Positions 12,559 through 19,947 of a DNA stretch of 64,000 nt are shown here, piece after piece. How positions within the stretch are numbered: the first letter of the stretch is position 1; the number at the start of each line of letters is the position of its first letter. The stretch is from Variovorax sp. PBL-H6 (lineage in GTDB: Bacteria > Pseudomonadota > Gammaproteobacteria > Burkholderiales > Burkholderiaceae_C). Location of the stretch: positions 2,356,001 through 2,420,000 of the forward strand of contig NZ_LR594659.1 in the NCBI RefSeq assembly GCF_901827155.1, in the 5' to 3' direction. The position numbers were made by a program, and so were the translations under genes. The notes beneath the pieces are model-generated. The model worked only from the letters and a program-made list of their open reading frames with translations. It was not told the origin of the DNA and ran no database searches.

Positions 12559-13902
12559 TCAGCCGGCTGGCCGCGGCATTCTCGCCAGCACCCGCTTGCG
12601 CACCGCGTAGATGTTGTTGCGCAGCGCATAGAGCTCTTCGGCGTACGAGAGCGGGACCGCCACCTTGTTGACCACGCGGTCGAGGTTGTCCAGCTCCTCG
12701 ATGAGCGCCTCGCGCTCGCCCTTGCCGGCTTCCAGCTTGTTCTCGACCTCGCGCAGCCGCGCATACCAGCGGAACACGCGCCGCCGCACGCGGAACTGGT
12801 ACAGCGGCGGCACCACGCGGCTGAGCGGCAGCATCAGCACCAGCAGGCCGCCCAGCACCAGCCACATGCGCTCCACCAGGTTGCTGGCCCAGAACGGCAG
12901 GTAGCGCTGCCAGAAGGGCGGCGTGCCGTTGATGGCGCGATCGCCCTCGGGGCTCACCGGCAACTCGCTGGTGCGGGTGTTCGGGAAGTCGCGAGCGCTG
13001 TTGAACCAGCCCGCCCCGCTGTGCAGTGTTTGCGCGGCCTGCGCGAAGAGCTGGCGAAGGGCGGGGTGTGTCTCCTCGCGCGCCAGCAGCGAGGTGGTGG
13101 CCGCGAGCAGCGGCTCGTCCTGTGGCGGCAGGTCCGCCGCCAGGTCGACTACGCCGCGCGGCAGCGTGACCGCCTGCAGGAACGCGAAGCGGCGGGAATA
13201 GGCATCGCTCTGCTCGAACTTCATGAGCCGGAGGTCCGGCGCGCGCAGCAGCCGCTGCACCAGCGGCGACTGCGGCGCCGAGGCCAGCACGATCACGTCG
13301 AGCAGCCCGGCCTGCAATGCCTCCGTGGCGGGTGCCTGTTCGAGGTTGGACAGCTGCAGCGCCTGCGGGTCCATGTGGTTGGCGCGGAACATCCGTTCCA
13401 TGACCTCGGGCACGCCGCTGCCGGGCTTGTCGACGTTGATTCGCAGGTCCTTGAACTGAGTGAGCGAGGTGAGCCGGCCGCTCTTGCGGTCGATCGCGCG
13501 CGCCGCGTCGGCGCGGTAGAAGAACCACAACGGTTCGTAGAACAGGCTGCCCAGCGAAGACAGCCCCGCCTCCTCGTCCGCCACCGGATCGGCGCTGCCG
13601 CCACGCACGAAGCCGACGTCGGCGCCTCCGCTGCGTAGCAGCTGCAGGTTGTCCTGCGAGCCGTTCGTGGGCTTCAGCACGACCTCGATGCCATTCGCCT
13701 TGAGCGCCGCCGCGTAGCGCTTGCCGAATTCGGCATAGGCGCTGCCCGAAGGACCGGTGGCGAGCGTCACGCGTTTGGGCGGCTGCGGGTCGAGCCACCA
13801 GTAGGCGGCGATCAGGAGGCCGATCACGAGGAAGACCACGGGGCCGGCAGAGGCGATCAGGTCGCGGATGGACAGGAGGATGAGGCGGATGGTTCGGGGC
13901 AT
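12559..13902 (-). CDS. TAXI family TRAP transporter solute-binding protein, membrane-anchored
   Basis: A 447-residue protein. One N-terminal membrane helix (about residues 15-35, VVFLVIGLLIAAYWWL) is followed by a TAXI-type periplasmic binding domain: VTLATGPSGSAYAEFGKRYA is the typical start, then GSQDNLQLLRSGGADVGFV. After residue about 350 there is a second hydrophobic stretch (MWLVLGGLLVLMLPLS) and a cytoplasmic coiled-coil-like tail (LREVENKLEAGKGEREALIEEL). So the binding domain is tethered at both ends, unlike soluble TAXI receptors. No TRAP membrane subunits are near. An alternative upstream ATG at 13950 exists. Confidence 0.85.
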   Translation of the reverse strand: MPRTIRLILLSIRDLIASAGPVVFLVIGLLIAAYWWLDPQPPKRVTLATGPSGSAYAEFGKRYAAALKANGIEVVLKPTNGSQDNLQLLRSGGADVGFVRGGSADPVADEEAGLSSLGSLFYEPLWFFYRADAARAIDRKSGRLTSLTQFKDLRINVDKPGSGVPEVMERMFRANHMDPQALQLSNLEQAPATEALQAGLLDVIVLASAPQSPLVQRLLRAPDLRLMKFEQSDAYSRRFAFLQAVTLPRGVVDLAADLPPQDEPLLAATTSLLAREETHPALRQLFAQAAQTLHSGAGWFNSARDFPNTRTSELPVSPEGDRAINGTPPFWQRYLPFWASNLVERMWLVLGGLLVLMLPLSRVVPPLYQFRVRRRVFRWYARLREVENKLEAGKGEREALIEELDNLDRVVNKVAVPLSYAEELYALRNNIYAVRKRVLARMPRPAG

Positions 13903-13955
13903 GCAGCAGGCGGGTAGGGGCTCGACGCGCCGAGGCGCACGGGAGCGCATTTTGA

Positions 13956-13984
13956 TTGGCTTTTTGCGTGAGCTCGGTTACAAA
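13956..13984 (+). promoter_or_regulatory. Possible sigma-70 promoter of the LuxR-type gene
   Basis: TTGGCT (13956-13961) and TACAAA (13979-13984) are separated by 17 bases, each matching four of six consensus positions. They lie 26 bases before the ATG at 14011, giving a short leader with a GGGAG ribosome site. This is a visual match only. Confidence 0.35.
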
Positions 13985-14010
13985 GCGCGTGCGAATTTCA
14001 GGGAGCACGA

Positions 14011-14841
14011 ATGAAAACACGAACGTCCGAGGACGTATTGGCCGGCGCCGCTCGGCTCGTCGGCGATGCCGACAGCCTGAAGTGGTGGGTCGAGGAACTG
14101 CTGAGCACCATCTTGCCGAGCGCTGCGGTGTTGTGCGGGCAGTCGATTCCGCATTCCGGCGGGTACACGGCTATCCAGACCTGGAGCTTCGGCCTTCCGC
14201 CGGCCTACGAGGCCGCGATTGCGTGCGTCGGAAGCAATGTCCGAAGCCCGATCCTGACGAGGTTGATCCGATCCGGCGGTCCTGAGTTTTTCGACGTCGA
14301 ACAGGATCGGGGTGTTGACGCCGACCCCTTGTGGCGCGCGAGCTTCCGGCGCGCCGGTTGGTACAACGTGCTGGGGCTTTCGCATGTGGAGGGCCAGGGG
14401 GACGGGCGGGTGCTCACCGCGGCAGCGTTCTACAACGTGGGACAGGAGGTGGTTGCGCATCGCCACGCGCTGCAGCAGAAGGTGATGCCGTCGCTCCATG
14501 TCGCACTCAGTCGCCTCTATCGCTGTGAGCAGGCCCGCGCCATCGCGAACCCTGCTGCTGTGCCGCTGCTGACGTTCACGCCAACAGAGCGTGCCGTGCT
14601 CGACCTGCTGCTGCGAGGCATGACCAACAAGGAAATCGGTCGGCACCTCGGCAAGAGCGGGGAGACCATCAAGCGGCAGCTCGCCGTGCTGATGAAACGG
14701 GTCGGTGTGAGGAAACGCGTGGAGCTGGCGCACCGGGTTTTGTTGGGCGAGCCGTCGGGCCCGGCGCAATCATCGGCGCGCTCGCGCATGAGCGGCTTTG
14801 ACCCGATCGGGTCATTTCGAATAACCCGATCGGGGGATTGA
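14011..14841 (+). CDS. LuxR-type helix-turn-helix transcriptional regulator
   Basis: A 276-residue regulator. The C-terminal GerE/LuxR HTH is clear at about residues 189-245 (FTPTERAVLDLLLRGMTNKEIG then SGETIKRQLAVLMKRVGV). The N-terminal 180 residues show no recognised autoinducer-binding signature (the usual W/Y/D pattern is not apparent) and no receiver Asp pocket, so the signal is unknown. It is the last normal-GC gene before the AT-richer bacteriocin-like patch and reads toward it. Control of that cassette is therefore plausible but inferred from position only. Its 3' end contains two copies of a palindrome (14801-14834). Confidence 0.85.
   Translation: MKTRTSEDVLAGAARLVGDADSLKWWVEELLSTILPSAAVLCGQSIPHSGGYTAIQTWSFGLPPAYEAAIACVGSNVRSPILTRLIRSGGPEFFDVEQDRGVDADPLWRASFRRAGWYNVLGLSHVEGQGDGRVLTAAAFYNVGQEVVAHRHALQQKVMPSLHVALSRLYRCEQARAIANPAAVPLLTFTPTERAVLDLLLRGMTNKEIGRHLGKSGETIKRQLAVLMKRVGVRKRVELAHRVLLGEPSGPAQSSARSRMSGFDPIGSFRITRSGD
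14801..14834. repeat. Two palindromes CCCGATCGGG spaced 23 bp apart
   Basis: CCCGATCGGG occurs at 14802-14811 and again at 14825-14834, each a perfect palindrome and direct repeats of one another, centres 23 bases apart (about two helical turns). They fall inside the last codons of the LuxR-type gene. They could be a dimeric operator or form a stem; there is no T-run that would make a terminator. Confidence 0.5.
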
Positions 14842-14915
14842 TAAGGCGGCGCGCTTCGCGCCAAATCCTTGGGTCTTGAGCGAAACATCGCCTGCAGCTG
14901 ACCTAGAGGGAGCCG

Positions 14916-15128
14916 ATGATCAGTCTTGCCATGAAAGTGGCCTTGTTGTTCAAGGCGCTCGCAGTGCTGCTTTTGCTGGGTTGCTCTGTGATCGCGGTGA
15001 CCCAATGGATATGTCCTTTTATTTTGCCTTGGGAATTTGTGTGGTATTACTGCGTTGGTGCAATTGGGGTGGCGATGATGGTTGTACTAGGCGCATTGCT
15101 CAGTGTTTTGAAGGTCACGCTGAGTTGA
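14916..15128 (+). CDS. Small two-helix membrane protein, candidate immunity protein
   Basis: A 70-residue protein, almost entirely hydrophobic, with two predicted membrane helices (about residues 5-27 and 40-64) separated by a short loop, WICPFILPWEFVWYY. GAGGGAG upstream of the ATG is a fair ribosome site. I recognise no family. Its AT-richer composition differs from the flanking genes. It lies 145 bases before a double-glycine microcin-like precursor. Immunity proteins of class II microcins and bacteriocins are commonly small proteins with two or three membrane helices, so immunity is a reasonable but untested inference. Confidence 0.6.
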   Translation: MISLAMKVALLFKALAVLLLLGCSVIAVTQWICPFILPWEFVWYYCVGAIGVAMMVVLGALLSVLKVTLS

Positions 15129-15273
15129 AGTTGTATTTCCTGGTGCCAGAATGTAGAAGTGATCGTCATTTCGGGCAGTCAGGAATTTTTGCGTCAGTAA
15201 AGATACTTTTTAAAGAGAAAAGATGAATAATTTTGACGTGGCGCTTTCGAATGAAAAGTAAAAAAGGACAACT

Positions 15274-15615
15274 ATGAGAGTTTTGACTGCTGATGAGCTA
15301 ATTCTGGTTAGCGGGGGCGAAGATGGCGGTTGCACGCCGGGCGACAGCGGTGCAGATGGAAATTGTGCTGCTCAAGGTGAAAGTTCAAGCGAATCAATAG
15401 GGTCGTTGCCGGAGGTCACGGTCAATGCCAACGCGGATAATGTCCTCGGTGACTCTCAAGCAGAGCAAATGATGCAAAATATAGAGCTTGCCAATAATAA
15501 TCCGTTCTTTGCTGCCGCTCTGTTTTTTGGATCTATTATTACCTATTTCAACAATGCAGGGTCGACCACTCCCATCGGTAATCCTATGGGGGACCCCAGC
15601 CCCGCCGGACCCTGA
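15274..15615 (+). CDS. Double-glycine-leader peptide, class II microcin-like precursor
   Basis: A 113-residue precursor. Residues 1-15, MRVLTADELILVSGG, are a textbook double-glycine leader: Leu at -12, Glu at -8, Leu at -7, Val at -4, Gly-Gly at -2/-1. It nearly matches the microcin V leader. Cleavage after Gly15 would leave 98 residues, with two Cys (20 and 31), a Gly/Ser-rich start, an LPEVTVNA segment (45-52), a hydrophobic stretch at 77-92 and a Gly/Pro-rich tail. Lys and Arg are absent from the mature part, so it is strongly acidic. An AAGGA ribosome site precedes the ATG. A C39 exporter that would process such a leader lies 2.2 kb downstream on the same strand. Antibacterial activity is not shown; a signalling or adhesion role is possible. 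Confidence 0.8.
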   Translation: MRVLTADELILVSGGEDGGCTPGDSGADGNCAAQGESSSESIGSLPEVTVNANADNVLGDSQAEQMMQNIELANNNPFFAAALFFGSIITYFNNAGSTTPIGNPMGDPSPAGP

Positions 15616-15693
15616 TACGACGCCTGAATATTCTTGACCATGTAGTATGCCAAGCATTTCACCCATGACGCGCAAGCTAATTGAATTGCAGAC

Positions 15694-16356
15694 ATGAAGC
15701 GAACGATGTTAGGTTTGGCGATGTTTTGCGCAATTGCCTATTGCGAGTGTGCGGGTGCGGGTGCGGGAAATATTGTGCAGGAAGGAGAGATTGCGACAGT
15801 TACGGGAGACGTCCAAGTTGGCGATGTGAGTACACTCAGGAAGATGAATGTTAAAACAATTGTCTTTGCTGAATCACTGGGTGGAACGATGGAGGCCGCA
15901 AGTGCGTACGTTGAGCTGATTAAGCAGCGCAAGCTGAATACCGTGGTCAAGGGCAGGTGCTATTCTGCTTGTGCTGTTTCTTTCTTGGCTGGTGCAACTC
16001 GTTCCGTTTTTCCGAAGGTGAACAACATGATCATGTTGCACGTCGCCCGGGTAGTGGATAAGGAGAGCGGAGTATTGCGTCCATCCAATCAGAACCAAAA
16101 ACTACTAGCAATGATTGATGAGTTGACCGATGGAAAGATGCGTGACCCTGTTCGCAGCAAAATTGCCAATTCGTGGACCGAGGCATCAGGAGTGGCATTC
16201 ATGGTTGGACCAGGATGGTGGGGTGAACGAAAAAACACGGTTTACTGCGATGGATCACAAGGCAAGGATACGAGAAAATGTCAATTGATTTTTAATGCAG
16301 ATCCGTATGATCTCGGAATTTTAACTAGGCCTGCGGGAAAAGCCGAGCGTCAGTGA
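15694..16356 (+). CDS. Secreted ClpP/crotonase-fold protein (COG3904-like)
   Basis: A 220-residue protein with an N-terminal signal peptide (hydrophobic MLGLAMFCAIAYCECA). The rest follows the pattern of periplasmic ClpP-like proteins: oxyanion-loop-like ESLGGTMEAASAYVELIKQR, then GRCYSACAVSFLAGATR, where the Ser of CYSAC is in the position of the ClpP nucleophile, then a His in MIMLHVAR. It is AT-richer than neighbours and sits 78 bases after the microcin-like gene, upstream of the export genes. A proteolytic role in maturation, quality control or immunity is conceivable; no function is known for this group to my knowledge. Confidence 0.65.
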   Translation: MKRTMLGLAMFCAIAYCECAGAGAGNIVQEGEIATVTGDVQVGDVSTLRKMNVKTIVFAESLGGTMEAASAYVELIKQRKLNTVVKGRCYSACAVSFLAGATRSVFPKVNNMIMLHVARVVDKESGVLRPSNQNQKLLAMIDELTDGKMRDPVRSKIANSWTEASGVAFMVGPGWWGERKNTVYCDGSQGKDTRKCQLIFNADPYDLGILTRPAGKAERQ

Positions 16357-16494
16357 GACAGTACACGTGGATGAATTTTCACGGTTTCGCCAATTGCTAA
16401 GAGTCCCGCTATGTTTGTTGAGGCGATTTCTTCCATTCGCGCCCGTGACTGCGGCTTGGATATATGTTGTCTACAGAATCATCCATCGATTTAA

Positions 16495-17808
16495 GTGACA
16501 CCGCGTCAAAGTGTTTTAAGCAATCAGCATATAGAGTCATGCTCGTCTGGTGAAGATGTGCTTTTCCGTAACGAAGTCTTCGCGGCGCGCCAAGACGCAT
16601 GGCTCGGCGAGGTGCTCCTGAGCAGGCCTCTTTCCTTCGCCGTACTCTCCATCGGCTTCGCAGTCCTCGCCGCCAGCCTGCTCGCGTATTTGATTTGGGG
16701 TCAATACACCCGAAAGATTCGCGCCAGCGGTTATCTCGTACCCAATGCCGGTGTCATCAAGGTAGCTGCGGCGCAAGCTGGCATTGTGGCCAAGTTGTCC
16801 GTGATGGAAGGCCAGCATGTTGCACAAGGTGAGACATTGGCGGTTCTGAACTCAGAACGCTTCACGGGGGCTGGCGACGCTTCGACCGAGATCGACAAGC
16901 AACTCCAGCTTCGCGGTGCCTCATTGCGGCAGGAGCGCGCCAAGCTCGACGAGCTCCACGAGCAGGGGCGCAAGGCGCTCGGTGATCGGCTGACCAACCT
17001 GCGGACCGAGCTGACACAGGTGCGAACCGCCGTGTCGCTTCAGCAGCAACGGATTCGCCTCACCGACCAGATGCTCGCCAGGCAGCGCGAACTGCACGCT
17101 GCAAAGTTCGTCTCCGACATGGCGCTGCAGCAGAAGGAACAAGAGCGCATGGCCGACCTTGCAGCGCTCGAATCGATTCGCCGCAACGAGACCAGCTTGC
17201 TGCGCGAGGTAGGCGCGGTCGAGGCCGACTTCGCGGCATTGCCCGCGAAGCATCTCAACGAGCTGGCGGTGATCGATCGCGGTCTTTCCTCGATCGAGCA
17301 GGATCGCGTCGAGAACGAATCCCGGCGCGAGTTGCTGCTGAAGGCGCCGCAGCCAGGGGTGGTGACCGCAATCCTGACGGACCGGGGCAAGCTGGCAGTG
17401 CCCGGCCAGCCATTGCTCAATCTCATCCCCGACGGATCGGAACTGCAGGCGGACGTCTACCTGCCTTCGAAGGCTGCCGGTTTCGTGCGGATGGGAACTC
17501 GCGCGCTTCTGCAGTTCCAGGCCTTCCCTTATCAAAAGTTCGGAAGCCACGAGGCACGCGTGACCAGGATGTCGCGGGTGGCCGTGAGCGGGAGCGAGTT
17601 GCCTTACCCGTCACCGGCCGCGGCGCCGGGCGAGTTGTTCTACATCGCGAGCCTCGCCCTCGAGAAGAAAACGGTGTCCGCCTACGGCAAGGAAGAACCC
17701 TTGCAGCCCGGCATGGGCTTCGATGCCAACCTGATTCTCGACACGCGCACGCTGATCGAGTGGTTGTTCGAACCGCTGTTCTCCGTCTCCGGCAACTGGA
17801 TTCGCTGA
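16495..17808 (+). CDS. HlyD/CvaA family membrane fusion protein of the microcin-type exporter
   Basis: A 437-residue periplasmic adaptor (from the GTG at 16495; a GTG at 16558 gives 416 residues and starts just before the conserved LFRNEVFAARQDAWLGEV). One membrane helix (about 48-70) is followed by a split biotinyl-lipoyl-like domain (GVIKVAAAQAGIVAKLSVMEG), a long Gln/Glu/Arg-rich coiled coil (about 150-260) and a beta-barrel end. This is the CvaA class that bridges a C39 ABC exporter and a TolC-like outer-membrane channel. It ends 7 bases before the exporter gene. No tolC homologue is present here, so a genomic TolC is presumably used. Confidence 0.9.
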   Translation: MTPRQSVLSNQHIESCSSGEDVLFRNEVFAARQDAWLGEVLLSRPLSFAVLSIGFAVLAASLLAYLIWGQYTRKIRASGYLVPNAGVIKVAAAQAGIVAKLSVMEGQHVAQGETLAVLNSERFTGAGDASTEIDKQLQLRGASLRQERAKLDELHEQGRKALGDRLTNLRTELTQVRTAVSLQQQRIRLTDQMLARQRELHAAKFVSDMALQQKEQERMADLAALESIRRNETSLLREVGAVEADFAALPAKHLNELAVIDRGLSSIEQDRVENESRRELLLKAPQPGVVTAILTDRGKLAVPGQPLLNLIPDGSELQADVYLPSKAAGFVRMGTRALLQFQAFPYQKFGSHEARVTRMSRVAVSGSELPYPSPAAAPGELFYIASLALEKKTVSAYGKEEPLQPGMGFDANLILDTRTLIEWLFEPLFSVSGNWIR

Positions 17809-17815
17809 TTCGCCG

Positions 17816-19897
17816 ATGCTCGAAGGTCTCCAGTTCGGCTTCGGGCGGAAGCTTCGCCTGATTCTCCAGACCGAGGCCGCCGAGTGCGGCTTGGCATCGC
17901 TCGCGATGGTGGCGGGCTACCACGGCTATGACACCGATCTGCAGAGCTTGCGCGCGAGGTACGCCGTCTCTCTCAAGGGCGCGACGCTGGCTCAGCTGAT
18001 GAAGATCGCCCACGCGCTGGGATTCCAAACGCGACCCTTGCGGCTCGGGCTGGAAGATCTGGACAAGCTGGCGACACCTTGCATCCTGCACTGGGACCTC
18101 AAGCATTTCGTCGTGCTCCAGCGTGTGCGCCGCGAGTCCATTGACATCCTCGACCCTGCGCATGGTTCGCGAACCCTGAAGCACGACGAGGCGGGGCGCT
18201 CGTTCACGGGCGTCGCGTTGGAGATGGCTCCGGGCCTCTCGTTCAAGCCACGGAAGGATCGACGGCAACTGCGGCTCGGGGCGCTTCTGGCGAAGGCGCG
18301 GGGTCTGCGTCGTTCGCTGGTGCAGGTATTCGCTCTCGCGGCGGCGCTGGAAGTGTTCGGCCTGGTGCTGCCCTTTTTCTCGCAGTGGGTGATCGACGAT
18401 GTTCTGGTCTCCGGCGATGCGGATCTGCTCGCGGTGCTGATCGCGGGCCTGGTGCTCGTGGGCAGTTTCCAGGTTGCGGCCGGCTGGGTACGCGCCCGGG
18501 TTCTGCTGCACCTGACCACCACCTTGAATCTGCAATGGACGAGCGGCAGTTTCGCGCATCTGCTGCGCTTGCCCATGGCCTGGTACGAGAAGCGGCATCT
18601 CGGCGATGTCGTCTCGCGCTTCGGGAGCATCAACGCGCTGCAGCAAGCGCTGACCGGCGGCATGATGGGGATCGTCGTCGACGGCATCATGGCCACGATC
18701 ACCTTGATCGTCATGGTGTTCTACAGCCTGCAGCTGGCGGCGGTCGCCGGCAGCGTGGTCCTGCTCTACACCCTGATTCGCGTCCTGCGCTACGGCGCGC
18801 TGCGCAGTGCCAGCGGGGAGCAGATCGTGCGCTCGGCGAAGCAGCAGAGCCACTTCATGGAGAGCGTGCGCGGCATCCAGGTGCTCAAGCTATTCAACCG
18901 CGAGGAAGACCGGCAGCGCCGGTACATGAACCTCGCGGTCGCGAGCACGAACGCCGGCTTGGCGGTGCAGCGGCAAATGATGTTCTTCAGTTCGCTCAAC
19001 GCCATGCTGATGGTGCTGGAGAACGCCGCCGTGTTGTATCTCGGCGCACGGCTCGTCCTGGGTGGCCAACTGTCGGTTGGCATGCTGATCGCGTTCCTGG
19101 GCTACAGGACCCAGTTCGTCAGTCGGGCGTCGGCCTTGGTCGACCAGCTCCTGTCGTTCAAGATGCTGGGCTTGCAAACCGAGCGGCTCGCCGACATCGT
19201 GCTCGCCGAGCCGGAAGCGGTGCGCGACGCGGCCCTTCATCGTTCGCAGGAAGGCGTTGCCGCTTCCATCGAACTGCGCAATGTCAGTTTTCGGTACGCA
19301 CCGGACGATCCATGGATCCTGAAGGATGTGAGCTTGAAGATCGAACCCGGCGAATCGGTGGCGATCGCAGGACCTTCGGGCTGCGGGAAGACGACCTTGC
19401 TCAAGGTCATGCTGGGGCAACTGGAGCCGCAGGAGGGCAGCGTCAGCGTGGGCGGAGTCCCTCTGCGGCAGCTGGGCCTGCAGCACTACCGTGAGCAGAT
19501 CGGCGTGGTCATGCAGGACGATCGCCTGTTCGCCGGCTCGATCGCCGAGAACATCTGCCTGTTCGATGCCCAACCCGATCACGCCCGCATCGAAGAGGCC
19601 GCGCGGCACGCGTCCGTGCATGAGGAGATTGCCCGCATGCCGATGGGCTACAGCACGCTCGTGGGAGACATGGGTGCCGCCCTCTCGGGCGGCCAGCGTC
19701 AGCGGGTCGTGCTGGCGCGGGCGCTGTACAAGCGCCCGCGTATTCTTTTCCTGGACGAAGCGACGAGCCATCTGGACACGGCGACCGAAAGCGTCGTCAA
19801 CAGCGCCGTGCAGCAGCTCGACATCACATGCATCGTGATTGCCCATCGCCCGCAGACCCTGGAAGCCATGGGACGCGTGATTCATCTGCTCCATTGA
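17816..19897 (+). CDS. C39 peptidase-containing ABC exporter (CvaB-like)
   Basis: A 693-residue exporter in three parts. Residues 1-135 are a C39 peptidase with the intact catalytic set: Gln18, Cys24 (QTEAAECG), His97 (LKHFVVL) and Asp113 (DILDPAHG). Residues about 160-440 form a six-helix membrane domain. The C-terminal ATPase has Walker A GPSGCGKTT, signature LSGGQRQR, Walker B ILFLDEATSHLD and switch His in IAHRP. Such proteins cut double-glycine leaders and export the mature peptide in one step. The intact Cys/His/Asp argues for real processing rather than a degenerate C39-like domain as in HlyB. The obvious client is the precursor at 15274. Confidence 0.93.
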   Translation: MLEGLQFGFGRKLRLILQTEAAECGLASLAMVAGYHGYDTDLQSLRARYAVSLKGATLAQLMKIAHALGFQTRPLRLGLEDLDKLATPCILHWDLKHFVVLQRVRRESIDILDPAHGSRTLKHDEAGRSFTGVALEMAPGLSFKPRKDRRQLRLGALLAKARGLRRSLVQVFALAAALEVFGLVLPFFSQWVIDDVLVSGDADLLAVLIAGLVLVGSFQVAAGWVRARVLLHLTTTLNLQWTSGSFAHLLRLPMAWYEKRHLGDVVSRFGSINALQQALTGGMMGIVVDGIMATITLIVMVFYSLQLAAVAGSVVLLYTLIRVLRYGALRSASGEQIVRSAKQQSHFMESVRGIQVLKLFNREEDRQRRYMNLAVASTNAGLAVQRQMMFFSSLNAMLMVLENAAVLYLGARLVLGGQLSVGMLIAFLGYRTQFVSRASALVDQLLSFKMLGLQTERLADIVLAEPEAVRDAALHRSQEGVAASIELRNVSFRYAPDDPWILKDVSLKIEPGESVAIAGPSGCGKTTLLKVMLGQLEPQEGSVSVGGVPLRQLGLQHYREQIGVVMQDDRLFAGSIAENICLFDAQPDHARIEEAARHASVHEEIARMPMGYSTLVGDMGAALSGGQRQRVVLARALYKRPRILFLDEATSHLDTATESVVNSAVQQLDITCIVIAHRPQTLEAMGRVIHLLH

Positions 19898-19947
19898 ATG
19901 GCCGAAGCGAGCGGTCGTCGTTCACGGGGGACAGACGCCCCCGGGCC

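Noticed and set aside
15223..15261. A 12-codon frame (MNNFDVALSNEK) just ahead of the microcin-like gene
   Set aside because: No clear ribosome site and too short to tell from chance in AT-rich sequence.
19925..19943. CGGGGG/CCCCCG hairpin between the C39 exporter and atuA stops
   Set aside because: Six base pairs without a T-run on either strand; not a convincing terminator.
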